A stretch of DNA of 22,075 nucleotides from Bacteroidales bacterium (GCA_017428285.1 JAFRRE010000084.1:1-22075), one strand, 5' to 3'; numbered from the stretch's first letter, positions 12,999-21,398 are shown. The notes: a model not told the origin generated them from the sequence alone. Translations and numbers: made by a program.

Positions 12999-13904
12999 AT
13001 GTGGGTAGTCTTATCTTTGATTTCAGCCGTCCTGCTCGGCTTTTACGACATCTTCAAGAAACAGACCGTCGTCAACAACGCCATCATACCCGTTTTGTTC
13101 TATAGCACGATGATCAGCGGGCTCATGTTTTTGCCTTTTGTCCTGCTGTCACAATTCAAGCCTTACATTTTCGAGGGCGACTTCATGCAGAAGCTTTATA
13201 TCGAGCCTCTAACGGCACGGCAGCATTTGCTCATCATGGGTAAGACAGCGCTTATTCTCTGTTCGTGGATGTTCAGCTATTCGGCGATGAAGCACCTGCC
13301 TATTACGGTAGTGGGTCCTGTCAACCAGCTGCGCCCCGCCATCACTGTTATTTTGATGTTTTGCGTTTTTCGTGAAAGCCTGACTTGGCTGCAGGGCACG
13401 GGTGTGGTTTTGGCTATCATCTCGTTCTACTTTATGAACCGATCGGGCAAGCTTGAAGGCATTCAATTCAAGTCGAACAAATGGGTCTATATGCTGCTGG
13501 GCTCGGCTGTTCTCGTGGCTCTGAGTGGAGTCTATGACAAATTCCTGCTCAGCAAGGAGAGTATCTCGCCCTCTACCATACAGGCGTGGTACACCATTTA
13601 TGACTTCCTCATGATGGCCGTGTTGTTCCTCGTCATCTGGCTACCTAAACGCAAAGATCAACCTTTTGAATGGCGTTGGGGCATTGTGGCTATGGCGATA
13701 TTCGTCACCGTGGCCGATGTCATCTATCTCACAGGCCTCAAACAAGATGCCGCTGTGGTGGTGCTTATCCCGCTCATCCTTTACGGTGTGCGCCTCATCG
13801 TGTCGTTTGTCTACGGCATCTTTGGCTTCAAAGAAAAGAACATCCGCAGCAAGATTATTCCTTTGCTGATGGTGTTGGCTGCCTTGGTATGCCTCTGCAT
13901 TTGA
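12999..13904 (+). CDS. EamA/DMT-family inner-membrane transporter
   Basis: This 301-residue, strongly hydrophobic protein has about ten membrane segments in two halves, as usual for EamA (drug/metabolite transporter superfamily) permeases. It opens with WVVLSLISAVLLGFYDIFKK, and the first half closes with the family-typical LPITVVGPVNQLRPAITVIL and FRESLTWLQGTGVVLAIISF (about 100-145). The second half repeats the plan, ending in a YGVRLIVSFVYGIFGFKEK stretch and a last hydrophobic helix (IIPLLMVLAALVCLCI). Such proteins export or exchange small metabolites, but the substrate cannot be predicted. It lies between divergent dgt and a separately promoted acyl-CoA ligase gene, so context gives no firm hint. 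Confidence 0.88.
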   Translation: MWVVLSLISAVLLGFYDIFKKQTVVNNAIIPVLFYSTMISGLMFLPFVLLSQFKPYIFEGDFMQKLYIEPLTARQHLLIMGKTALILCSWMFSYSAMKHLPITVVGPVNQLRPAITVILMFCVFRESLTWLQGTGVVLAIISFYFMNRSGKLEGIQFKSNKWVYMLLGSAVLVALSGVYDKFLLSKESISPSTIQAWYTIYDFLMMAVLFLVIWLPKRKDQPFEWRWGIVAMAIFVTVADVIYLTGLKQDAAVVVLIPLILYGVRLIVSFVYGIFGFKEKNIRSKIIPLLMVLAALVCLCI

Positions 13905-13934
13905 TTGAAAAATTCCATACTTTTCTTTCAAAAA

Positions 13935-13966
13935 TTTGGCGTTATATGGATTATTCCATATCTTTG
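13935..13966 (+). promoter_or_regulatory. Complete Bacteroidota promoter of the acyl-CoA ligase gene
   Basis: TTTG (13935-13938), a 20-nt spacer and TATCTTTG (13959-13966) match the full -33/-7 consensus (TTTG, 19-21 nt, TAnnTTTG). The ATG follows 31 nt later. This is the best promoter match in the window. Confidence 0.75.
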
Positions 13967-13997
13967 TGCCCCAATTGAAACGAGAAATCTTTAGGAT

Positions 13998-15767
13998 ATG
14001 GAAATAAAAAGAGTTTTCGACCTTCTTGACAACTATGTCGAGAAATACCCCAACCAACAAGAAGCCCTTGCCGGGAAAAAGAACGGTCAATGGGTGAAAT
14101 ACAGTTCTACATCATATAAAGAACATGCCGATACGCTGAGTTATGCCCTTATCGAGTTAGGCATCGAGAAAGGCGACAAGGTTGCGATGATTTTGACCAA
14201 CCGTCCCGAATGGAACATGCTCGATATGGCCATCAGCCAAGTGGGTGCCATCACGGTTCCTGTCTATCCCACCATCAGCGAAGAGGACTACCGCTACATC
14301 CTTCACGACTGCGATGCCAAGATGGTCATCATCGACGGCCTTAGCGTGATGAACAAGGTGACCAACATCTTGCCTGATGCGCCCAACGTCAAGTTGGTCT
14401 ATACCATGGTCGACCGTGAGAAATATCCCTATTTCGACCAGTTGCTCCAACTCGGCAAGGAACATCCTCATGCTGAGGAGTTGGCCGCCCGTAAGGCTGC
14501 CGTCGATGAGATGGAATGTGCCACCATTATCTATACTTCTGGCACAACTGGTACGCCCAAGGGCGTGATGCTTTCGCATCACAACCTGATGAACCAGTTC
14601 CCGAACTTCCACTACACCATCAGCGACACTTCCAATAAGGCCTTCAGTTTCCTGCCCGTGTGTCATGCCTACGAGCGCGCGCTGAATTATTGCTACCAAT
14701 ATCGCGGCATGTCGATTTACTATGCCGAGAGTTTGGGAACAATTGCTTCCGATATGCGCGAGGTGCATCCCACGATGATGTGCGCCGTGCCGCGCGTCTT
14801 GGAACGCTTCTACGACGCCATCCTGCAGTCGGGCAAAAAGCAGAAGGGCATCAAGAAACGCATCTTCTTCTGGGCCGTGCGCCTTGGTGAGCGTTATAAG
14901 ATTGACGCAGTCAGCCGCCACTGGTTCTACGATTGGAAGCTGGGTATCGCCGACAAGTTAGTATACGCAAAAATCAGACAAGGCATTGGCGCCGACAACT
15001 TCGACATCATCGTGTCGGGTGCGGCTGCCATCTCACAGAAGATTGCAGGCTTCTTCTCGGCCATCAAGATGCCCGTGTTTGAAGGCTATGGTCTTACCGA
15101 AACATCTCCCGTTATCGCCGTCAGCAACCGCAACCCGCATGGACGCGAGGTAGGGTATGTGGGTCAACCACTGCCCGGCACCGAGGTGAAGATTGCCGAC
15201 AATGGTGAGATTTGCTGCCGAGGTCACAACGTGATGATGGGCTACTATAAACAACCTGAACTCACCAAGGAAGTCATCGATGAGGAAGGCTGGTTCCACA
15301 CGGGCGACATGGGTGAGTTTGACCAATACAACCGCCTGAAGATAACAGGTCGTATCAAGAGCCTCTTCAAGACTTCCGGCGGCAAATACATCAACCCCGA
15401 CATGATTGAAGCCAAGTTCTCCGCCTCCAAGCTGATCGAACAGATTTTGGTGGTGGGTGAGAACCAGAAGTTCGCCGGTGCTCTTATCATCCCGAGCTTT
15501 ACCGACCTGAAGGCTTGGTGCGCCGAGGAAAACATCCCCTACACGACCAATGAGGAAATGATTCAAAAGCCTGAGGTGCTGAAGCGTTACGCTGCCGAAA
15601 TCAACGAGCTGAACAAGGGCTTGGGCGAGACCGAAAAGGTCAAGAAGCAAGTACTGCTTGCCGATGAGTGGAGCATCAACAATGGCATGCTCACCCCGAC
15701 GCTCAAGGCCAAGCGTAAAGTCATCACCGCGAAGTATAAGGACGTCATCGAGAAGATGTTCGCTTGA
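13998..15767 (+). CDS. fadD: Long-chain fatty acid-CoA ligase (AMP-forming)
   Basis: This 589-residue ANL-superfamily adenylating enzyme activates fatty acids to acyl-CoA using ATP. The AMP-binding loop IIYTSGTTGTPKGVMLSH lies at about residues 176-193. YGLTETSPVI near 363 is the adenine-contacting motif, GWFHTGDMGEFD near 430 carries the ribose-binding Asp, and GRIKSLFKTSGGKYI near 450 contains the hinge. The catalytic Lys of the C-terminal domain falls in LTPTLKAKRKVI near the end. Length fits the bacterial long-chain ACSL type (about 590-600 residues). It has its own strong promoter and is followed by a large hairpin, so it is probably monocistronic. The exact chain-length preference cannot be told from the sequence; fadD is used as a family label. 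Confidence 0.93.
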   Translation: MEIKRVFDLLDNYVEKYPNQQEALAGKKNGQWVKYSSTSYKEHADTLSYALIELGIEKGDKVAMILTNRPEWNMLDMAISQVGAITVPVYPTISEEDYRYILHDCDAKMVIIDGLSVMNKVTNILPDAPNVKLVYTMVDREKYPYFDQLLQLGKEHPHAEELAARKAAVDEMECATIIYTSGTTGTPKGVMLSHHNLMNQFPNFHYTISDTSNKAFSFLPVCHAYERALNYCYQYRGMSIYYAESLGTIASDMREVHPTMMCAVPRVLERFYDAILQSGKKQKGIKKRIFFWAVRLGERYKIDAVSRHWFYDWKLGIADKLVYAKIRQGIGADNFDIIVSGAAAISQKIAGFFSAIKMPVFEGYGLTETSPVIAVSNRNPHGREVGYVGQPLPGTEVKIADNGEICCRGHNVMMGYYKQPELTKEVIDEEGWFHTGDMGEFDQYNRLKITGRIKSLFKTSGGKYINPDMIEAKFSASKLIEQILVVGENQKFAGALIIPSFTDLKAWCAEENIPYTTNEEMIQKPEVLKRYAAEINELNKGLGETEKVKKQVLLADEWSINNGMLTPTLKAKRKVITAKYKDVIEKMFA

Positions 15768-15768
15768 G

Positions 15769-15846
15769 GACTATGGCCCATGGCAAATGGCCTATGGCTT
15801 GCCTTTACGTTGAGGCAGCCATAGGCCATTGTCATAAGCCATAGTC
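15769..15846. repeat. Large inverted repeat between convergent genes
   Basis: The left arm 15769-15799 (starts GACTATGGCCCATGG, ends GGCCTATGGCT) and right arm 15817-15846 pair over about 30 bp with four mismatched or bulged positions. The 17-nt centre adds a further GCCT/AGGC pairing. It fills the gap between the fadD stop and the end of speA. A smaller ATGGC/GCCAT theme recurs within each arm. The arms are much longer than a usual terminator stem and no T-run follows in either direction. It may be a repeat element co-opted as a bidirectional transcript-end structure. Confidence 0.9.
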
Positions 15847-15853
15847 AAGAAGA

Positions 15854-17740
15854 CTACTCCAAATAAGTATACCCATACAATCCCGACCGATAGTTGGACA
15901 AGAACTCCTTGCCCTCTTCGACCGAAATCTTGCCTTCCTTCACGCACTTGGTGACCCAGGTCTCCACCGTGCGGACGAGTTTCTTCGGGCTGTACTGCAC
16001 ATATTCCAACACATCGGCCACAGTCTCGCCATCGATGACTTGGTCGATGTAGTAGCCCTTTTCGTCCACGGAGATGTGCACTGCGTTGGTGTCGCCAAAC
16101 AGGTTGTGGAGGTCGCCCAAGATTTCCTGATAGGCACCCACGAGGAACACACCAATATAATAGTGTTCCTTTTCGCCAAAGGAGTGCAGCGGGATGGTGT
16201 GCTGCGTCGACTTGGCCACAAAGTTGGTGATTTTGCCGTCGCTGTCGCAAGTGATGTCCTGCAAGGTAGCGAGGTGGGTCGGGTTCTCATCAAGTCTTTG
16301 GATGGGGATGATGGGGAAGAGCTGGTCGATGGCCCAGAGGTCGGGCAGCGACTGGAACAGCGAGAAGTTGCAGAAGTACTTGTCGGCCAAGAGCTTCGGC
16401 AATGAAGTGAAGTCTTCAGGCACACGCTTCAGACTGTTGGCGATGTGGTTCACCTCGCGGGCGATGCTCCAAAACAGACGTTCGATTTTGGCGCGCGACT
16501 TGAGGTCGAGCAGGCCGAGGCTGAACAGGTTGAGGGCTTCCTCACGGATTTCTTGGGCATCGTGCCAGATTTCCAAGGAAGAACTCTTGGTCAGTTCATC
16601 CCATGAATCATAAAGTTCCTTGATGAGCTCGTGGTCGTTTTCCTCAGGCTCCTCATTGTCGTCCCATTCGGGCAGAGAGGTCTTTTCCAGCACCTCAAAG
16701 ATGAGCACAGAGTGGTGTGCAGTTAGGGCGCGCCCCGACTCGCAGATGACGTTGGGGTGGGGCAGATCGTTCTTGTCGCAGGCATCCACGACGGTATAAA
16801 TGGCGTTGTTGGCGTATTCCTGAATGCTATAGTTCACCGAGCTGGCGCTGCTGGAACTGGTGCCGTCGTAGTCGACGCCGAGGCCGCCGCCCATGTCGAC
16901 ATATTCGATATGGTAGCCCATCTTGTAGAGCTGCACATAGAACTGTGCCGCCTCACGCAGGGCCACGTTGATTTTCTTGATCTTGCTGACCTGGCTGCCG
17001 ATGTGGTAGTGTACCAATTTCAGGCAGTCCTTCATATCGTGTTCCTCAAGGAAGTCGAGGGCTTCAAGGAGCTCGGAAGAGGTGAGGCCGAACTTGCTGC
17101 CGTCGCCGCCCGATTCTTCCCATTTGCCTGCGCCCGAGCTGGCCAACTTGATGCGCACACCCAAATTGGGCGTGACTTTCAATCGACGGGCAATTTTGGC
17201 CGTAATCTTCAGTTCGTTGAGTTTTTCGATGACGATAATTATTTTACGCCCCATTTTTTGGGCAAGCAAGGCGAGCTCGATGAATTCTTCGTCCTTGTAG
17301 CCATTACAAATAATGAGCGAGTCGGAGTCGGTGCCGAGTGCGATGATAGCGTGGAGTTCGGGCTTTGAGCCGGCTTCCAGACCTATGTTGCACTTCTTGC
17401 CGTGGCTGACGATCTCTTCGACCACGGGGCGCATTTGGTTCACCTTGATGGGCATCACCACGAAGTTCTGGCCGTGGAACTCGTATTCCTTGGCCGCCTC
17501 CTTGAAGCAGGAGTCAATCTTGTTGATGCGGTCGTCGAGGATGTCGGGGAAACGCAGCAGCATGGGAGCTGAGACGTCCCTAAGTGACAGCTCGTCAACC
17601 AGTTCCGGCAGGTCGACCGAAGCACAGCCTTCCTTGGGTGTCACGACCATGTGGCCTTTTTCGTTGATGGAAAAGTAATTGCCGCCCCAGCCTTTCACGT
17701 TGTAAAGGTCTTCGGAGTCTTCAATGCGCCATTTTCTCAT
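15854..17740 (-). CDS. speA: Biosynthetic arginine decarboxylase
   Basis: This 628-residue, fold-III PLP enzyme is of the SpeA family. The PLP lysine lies in VVMPIKVNQ (K99), the phosphate-binding glycines in DMGGGLGVDYDGT (near 280), HYHIGSQ near 245 contacts the cofactor, and CESGRALTAHHSVLIFEV (near 335) carries the acidic and His residues of the active-site region. The C-terminal WVTKCVKEGKISVEEGKEFL segment agrees with full-length SpeA. It decarboxylates arginine to agmatine, the first step of agmatine-route polyamine synthesis; the later enzymes are not in the window. It has its own promoter box and convergent hairpin and seems monocistronic. Length and motifs are complete. Confidence 0.95.
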   Translation of the reverse strand: MRKWRIEDSEDLYNVKGWGGNYFSINEKGHMVVTPKEGCASVDLPELVDELSLRDVSAPMLLRFPDILDDRINKIDSCFKEAAKEYEFHGQNFVVMPIKVNQMRPVVEEIVSHGKKCNIGLEAGSKPELHAIIALGTDSDSLIICNGYKDEEFIELALLAQKMGRKIIIVIEKLNELKITAKIARRLKVTPNLGVRIKLASSGAGKWEESGGDGSKFGLTSSELLEALDFLEEHDMKDCLKLVHYHIGSQVSKIKKINVALREAAQFYVQLYKMGYHIEYVDMGGGLGVDYDGTSSSSASSVNYSIQEYANNAIYTVVDACDKNDLPHPNVICESGRALTAHHSVLIFEVLEKTSLPEWDDNEEPEENDHELIKELYDSWDELTKSSSLEIWHDAQEIREEALNLFSLGLLDLKSRAKIERLFWSIAREVNHIANSLKRVPEDFTSLPKLLADKYFCNFSLFQSLPDLWAIDQLFPIIPIQRLDENPTHLATLQDITCDSDGKITNFVAKSTQHTIPLHSFGEKEHYYIGVFLVGAYQEILGDLHNLFGDTNAVHISVDEKGYYIDQVIDGETVADVLEYVQYSPKKLVRTVETWVTKCVKEGKISVEEGKEFLSNYRSGLYGYTYLE

Positions 17741-17771
17741 TTTTCTTACTTGTTTGCAGTGTTTTGAGCTG

Positions 17772-17779
17772 CAAAACTA
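17772..17779 (-). promoter_or_regulatory. -7 promoter box of speA
   Basis: On the minus strand this reads TAGTTTTG (TAnnTTTG), ending 31 nt before the speA ATG at 17740. It is divergent from the box at 17822-17829, 42 bp away. Confidence 0.5.
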
Positions 17780-17821
17780 AGAAAAAGTCTGTTTATGAGC
17801 TGTCATTTTGCAAATAATGTC

Positions 17822-17829
17822 TATTTTTG
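17822..17829 (+). promoter_or_regulatory. -7 promoter box of the DUF2442-kinase unit
   Basis: TATTTTTG matches TAnnTTTG and ends 16 nt before the ATG at 17846. It lies downstream of another possible ATG at 17795, which therefore would not be in the transcript; this decides the start of the DUF2442 gene. Confidence 0.55.
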
Positions 17830-17845
17830 CATCAAAATAAAGCAA

Positions 17846-18133
17846 ATGAGCCCGGTTTTTGAAACTTCAAACAACACATCGGTAAGCGTCTTGATGATTA
17901 ATGCTCATGGAATTATGATTAGCGTTTGCGGACAGGATTTCTTCTTGTCGTATAATCGCATTCCTTGGATGCGAGAAGCTTCAATTAATGATGTGTTGAA
18001 TGTTCAAATGTGTGGCAATGAAGCTATTGAGTGGCCCGCCCTCAATGTTGACTTGGAAATCGATAGTCTTCGTCACCCAGAGCGTTATCCATTGCTTATC
18101 AAGCGTAGCCCTGTTGAAATTGTGACCGCATGA
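17846..18133 (+). CDS. DUF2442-family small protein
   Basis: This is a 95-residue protein from the ATG at 17846, chosen because the promoter box lies between it and the earlier ATG at 17795. The C-terminal part has the DUF2442-type pattern: FLSYNRIPWMREASINDVLNV, then IEWPALNVDLEIDSLRHPER with the WP...D.DL.I..L..P signature. Many DUF2442 proteins sit beside a DUF4160 protein and have been discussed as toxin-antitoxin-like pairs. Here there is no DUF4160 partner; instead it overlaps the start of a kinase-like gene by ATGA (18130-18133). The function is unknown, and the coupling suggests joint dosage with the kinase. Confidence 0.78.
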   Translation: MSPVFETSNNTSVSVLMINAHGIMISVCGQDFFLSYNRIPWMREASINDVLNVQMCGNEAIEWPALNVDLEIDSLRHPERYPLLIKRSPVEIVTA

Positions 18134-18966
18134 GATTGATTATCGATGCCGGCTCTACCAAAATGGGATGGATTCTCATGGATGGCCCTGAGGTCAAAGC
18201 ACATTTTGTGACCAAGGGCTTCAACCCGAATTATTCTCCCATGCAAGACCTTGTAGAGACGTGCCGTGTCGCATCTCTACCTGACAGAATCCGTTCCATC
18301 CATTATTATGGCACAGGCTGTGGCAATGACCAGAATTGCCAAGCCATCAAGGAGGTCTTCCAAAACCGATTTCCCGATGCCGACATCCATGTCACCCATG
18401 ACCTGATGGCGGCTTGCCATGCCGTGTTGGGTCATGAAAGAGGCATCGCTTGCATCCTTGGAACGGGTTCGAATTCTTGTCTTTACGATGGCGAAAACAT
18501 CATCGAAAAAGCCGTTTCCTTAGGCTTTCTTGTCGGCGATGAAGGCAGTGGCATGCACATCGGCAGGGAAGTGGTGAGGGCCTATTTCTATGGCTTCATG
18601 CCTGAGGAATTGCGGATAAAATTCGATATGGAGTATCATTTGGTCTTGAAGGATTTCATCCAGCGGTTGTATCATGAGGGACAGCCTTCAAAATATTTGG
18701 CCTCCTTTGCCAGATTTGCTGGAGAAAACCAGTCACATCCTTTTATTCAAGGTTTGGTGAAAGGCTGTTTCAAGGCCTTCATTGAGGCCTTTGTTCTTCG
18801 TTATGAAAGTTGTAAGTCTTTGCCAGTTAGTTTTATTGGCTCCGTGGCTTTCCATTTCCAAGACATCCTGAAAGAAAGCCTTGCCGAATATGGCCTCGAC
18901 ATAGGCGAAATCATGCAGACGCCTGCTGAAGGGTTGATAAAGTATTATCAAAGTCTTCTGGCATAA
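18130..18966 (+). CDS. BadF/BadG-family ATPase, N-acetylglucosamine kinase-like
   Basis: This 278-residue protein has the ASKHA fold. The phosphate-1 motif is LIIDAGSTKMGWILMDG (residues 3-19), the connect region YYGTGCGNDQNC, and phosphate-2 is CILGTGSNSCLYDG near 111-124. SLGFLVGDEGSGMHIGREVV (near 134-153) is typical of the BadF/BcrA and GlcNAc-kinase family. It most likely phosphorylates an amino sugar such as GlcNAc during cell-wall recycling; the exact substrate is inferred from Bacteroidota relatives. It is coupled to the DUF2442 gene. Its last 56 nt overlap the 3' end of miaA on the opposite strand, so the two transcripts are antisense to each other at their ends. Confidence 0.85.
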   Translation: MRLIIDAGSTKMGWILMDGPEVKAHFVTKGFNPNYSPMQDLVETCRVASLPDRIRSIHYYGTGCGNDQNCQAIKEVFQNRFPDADIHVTHDLMAACHAVLGHERGIACILGTGSNSCLYDGENIIEKAVSLGFLVGDEGSGMHIGREVVRAYFYGFMPEELRIKFDMEYHLVLKDFIQRLYHEGQPSKYLASFARFAGENQSHPFIQGLVKGCFKAFIEAFVLRYESCKSLPVSFIGSVAFHFQDILKESLAEYGLDIGEIMQTPAEGLIKYYQSLLA

Positions 18967-19921
18967 TCCACTGATAACTCTTGTCTTTCCTCAACCAAGT
19001 CATCTGCCGCTTGGCATACTGCCGCGTGTGGATCTTGATTTGCTCCACTGCTTCTTCAAGGGTGCATTGCCCATCGAAATAGGCGAAGAGTTCCTTGTAG
19101 CCGACCGTGTTCAAAGCATTCAGATGGCGTTTGGGATACAAGGCTTTGGCTTCCTCCAAAAGGCCTTGCTCCATCATCATGTCCACCCGCTTGTCGATGC
19201 GCTCGATAAGTTGTTGACGGTCCCAAAGCAAGGCGTATTTCTTGATGTTGAAGTCGCGCTGGACAGCGTTACCGCTACGGAAGGATGAAAAAGGCTGCCC
19301 TGTTTGGTAACATACTTCCAAAGCCCTTTGTAATCTGCGGGGATTTTGCTGGTCTACGGTGGCATAATACTCGGGGTCGAGGCGCTGGACTTCATCTTGG
19401 AGGGCTTTCAGGCCGCCTTCGTCAAACAGCCTTTGCGCTTTTTCCCTGATTTCGGGATCCACGTCAGGCATGACGTCGATGCCGTTGCAAACCGCATCGA
19501 TGAAGAGACCGGAGCCACCCGTCATGATGACAGCATCGTGGGTCTTGAAGAGCTCATCCAACAGCAGCATGGCATCCCGCTCATAGTCGGCCACGTCATA
19601 TTTATCCTCGATGCTGATGTGGTGCACGAAGTAATGCTTGGCTTGACTCAGTTCTTCCTCGGTAGGCGCAGCCGTACCGATGCTCATCTCTTTGTAGAAC
19701 TGACGGCTGTCGGCGGAGAGGATGACGGTGCTCAAGGCTTTGGCCAATTCGATGGCGAAAGCGGTCTTGCCCGAGGCAGTGGGGCCAGCGATGACGACTA
19801 AGGTTTTCTTATTAGTAGGGTACGGGCCCTTCGACAGGCTCAGGGACCCTTCGCTTTTCATAAGGCCAAGGTCCCTGAGCTCGTCGAAGGGCCGATTTAT
19901 ATGGTTTATGCCATTATCCAT
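18911..19921 (-). CDS. miaA: tRNA dimethylallyltransferase
   Basis: This is a 336-residue protein from the ATG at 19921, one base after the cca stop. A TTG-started frame begins further upstream inside cca and is less likely. MiaA adds a dimethylallyl group to A37 of tRNAs reading UNN codons. The P-loop is GPTASGKT, followed by SADSRQFYKEMSIGTAAPT, HHISIEDKYDVADYERDA, TGGSGLFIDAV and the tRNA-binding NPRRLQRALEV, all conserved. MiaA normally begins a few residues before the P-loop, but here the P-loop is at about residue 46. The extra 30 or so residues are the translation of an inverted repeat (19825-19893) and contain the tell-tale RPFDELRDL and SLSLSKG strings. Another ATG in the repeat loop (19861) would also give a repeat-encoded start. 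The 3' end overlaps the convergent kinase-like gene by 56 nt. Confidence 0.92.
   Translation of the reverse strand: MDNGINHINRPFDELRDLGLMKSEGSLSLSKGPYPTNKKTLVVIAGPTASGKTAFAIELAKALSTVILSADSRQFYKEMSIGTAAPTEEELSQAKHYFVHHISIEDKYDVADYERDAMLLLDELFKTHDAVIMTGGSGLFIDAVCNGIDVMPDVDPEIREKAQRLFDEGGLKALQDEVQRLDPEYYATVDQQNPRRLQRALEVCYQTGQPFSSFRSGNAVQRDFNIKKYALLWDRQQLIERIDKRVDMMMEQGLLEEAKALYPKRHLNALNTVGYKELFAYFDGQCTLEEAVEQIKIHTRQYAKRQMTWLRKDKSYQWIMPEDFDNTLSTLQQASA
19825..19893. repeat. REP-like inverted repeat inside the 5' end of miaA
   Basis: Arms GGCCCTTCGACAGGCTCAGG plus GACC (19825-19848) and the matching 19870-19893 pair at 22 of 24 positions around a 21-nt loop. The arm is of the widely dispersed 'CCTTCGACAAGCTCAGG' type found in intergenic DNA of many bacteria. 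Here it lies within the miaA reading frame, which stays open. It is a different family from the GGATTT/AAATCC palindromes near btuG and btuF. Confidence 0.88.
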
Positions 19922-19922
19922 T

Positions 19923-21398
19923 TCACATTTTATTCGGCACCGGCCCATTATTAGCCACCACAATCGGCTCTTGGATTTCCTTCACCACGCTGAGTCCCAG
20001 CTTCTTGCCTTCTTCTTTCATAAAGGCATACGCTTCGCCAAAGTTGTTCCCAATAACCCCGTCCAAGATAGCCTCGCGGATGGCATTCTTGATGACGCCA
20101 ACTTCGCGTCCCTCGGGGATGCCGAAGGTCTCCATGATGGCGATGCCGTCAATAGGCGGCTGCCAGTTGCGCAGGTGGTCCTTGGCTTCGATTTCCTTCA
20201 GTTTCTCCTGAACAATCTCGAAGTTGTGGTGATATTTCTTGATTTTCTCTTCGTTCTTCGAGGTGATGTCGGCATGGCAAAGCAGCATGAGGTCGTCGAT
20301 GTCGTTGCCAGCGTCAAAGAGAAGCCTTCTCACTGCGGAATCGGTGACGATATCCTCAGCCAACACGATGGGGCGGAGGTGGAGCAACACGAGCTTCTCC
20401 ACATATTTCATTTTCTCGTTCAAGGGCAACTTCATGGCGGCAAAGATTTTGGGCACCATCTTGGAGCCTTTGAACTCATGGCCGTGGAAGGTCCAGCCCG
20501 TGCCGTCCTCCCAGCGCTTGGTCTGAGGCTTGGCGATGTCGTGCAATAAAGCAGCCCAGCGCAGCCAGAGGTCATTACTCTTCTCGGCCACTTGGTCAAG
20601 CACTTGCAATGTGTGCAGGAAGTTGTCCTTGTGGCCTCGACCTTGCACGACTTCCACGCCTTTCAATTGGCAGAGTTGCGGGAAGATGAGTTTCAACAAG
20701 CCGCTTTCATCCAATAGTTTGAAGCCAATGGAAGGTTTCGGCGAGAGGATGATTTTGTTCAGCTCCTCGGTGACACGCTCCATCGACACAATCTTGATGC
20801 GTTCGGCATTGCGCTTGATGGCCTCGAAAGACTCGGATTCGATGTAGAACTTGAGTTGCGAAGCGAAACGGATGGCACGCATCATGCGGAGTGGGTCGTC
20901 GGAATAGGTGATGTCGGGGTCTAAGGGTGTCCTCAGCAGCAATTCTTCCATGTCGGCCATGCCTCCGTAAAGGTCGATGAGCGTGCCGAAGTCCTCGGGG
21001 TTGAGGCTGAGGGCCATGGCGTTGATAGTGAAGTCGCGGCGGCTGATGTCGTCTTCCAAGGTGCCGTTTTCCACCACGGGCTTGCGGCTGTTGCGGTCGT
21101 AGGACTCTTTCCTCGCGCCCACAAACTCCACTTCCATGCCATCGAAGCGAATCATGGCCGTGCCGAAGGCACCGTAGTATTTGGCTTCCTTATGACCGGG
21201 CAGGAGAGAGGCGACCTTCTTTGCGAGGGTGATGCCGCTGCCCACGGTGACCACATCGATGTCGTTTGAGGGACGGCGCAACAGGATGTCGCGCACATAG
21301 CCGCCGATGACATAGCTCTTGTAGCCCAACTCCGCACTGGCGTAGGCAATCACCTTAAAGATCTTGCTGCTGATATGTTTCTTGAAGTCGTAGTTCAT
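19923..21398 (-). CDS. cca: CCA tRNA nucleotidyltransferase / poly(A) polymerase family with HD domain
   Basis: This 491-residue protein has the class II nucleotidyltransferase signature: GGYVRD at 32-37 and the metal-binding DID at 46-48, then ESYDRNSRKP and RRDFTINAMALSL in the expected order. The RNA-binding head follows (DPLRMMRAIRFASQL). An HD domain is present (LLHDIAKPQTKR near 285), the arrangement of the CCA-adding enzymes with a C-terminal phosphohydrolase domain. It repairs or adds the 3' CCA of tRNAs; some members are poly(A) polymerases, but CCA addition is more likely in this phylum. The start overlaps the clpC stop by one base (TGATG), and the stop is one base from the miaA start. 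Two tRNA-maturation genes are thus in one operon with clpC. Confidence 0.93.
   Translation of the reverse strand: MNYDFKKHISSKIFKVIAYASAELGYKSYVIGGYVRDILLRRPSNDIDVVTVGSGITLAKKVASLLPGHKEAKYYGAFGTAMIRFDGMEVEFVGARKESYDRNSRKPVVENGTLEDDISRRDFTINAMALSLNPEDFGTLIDLYGGMADMEELLLRTPLDPDITYSDDPLRMMRAIRFASQLKFYIESESFEAIKRNAERIKIVSMERVTEELNKIILSPKPSIGFKLLDESGLLKLIFPQLCQLKGVEVVQGRGHKDNFLHTLQVLDQVAEKSNDLWLRWAALLHDIAKPQTKRWEDGTGWTFHGHEFKGSKMVPKIFAAMKLPLNEKMKYVEKLVLLHLRPIVLAEDIVTDSAVRRLLFDAGNDIDDLMLLCHADITSKNEEKIKKYHHNFEIVQEKLKEIEAKDHLRNWQPPIDGIAIMETFGIPEGREVGVIKNAIREAILDGVIGNNFGEAYAFMKEEGKKLGLSVVKEIQEPIVVANNGPVPNKM

Noticed and set aside
15847..15853. The hairpin at 15769-15846 as a classical intrinsic terminator
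   Set aside because: There is no T-tract on either side, so it was annotated as a repeat rather than a terminator.
17795..17845. Upstream ATG (17795) of the DUF2442 gene
   Set aside because: It lies before the -7 box at 17822-17829, and the extra 17 residues have no family match.
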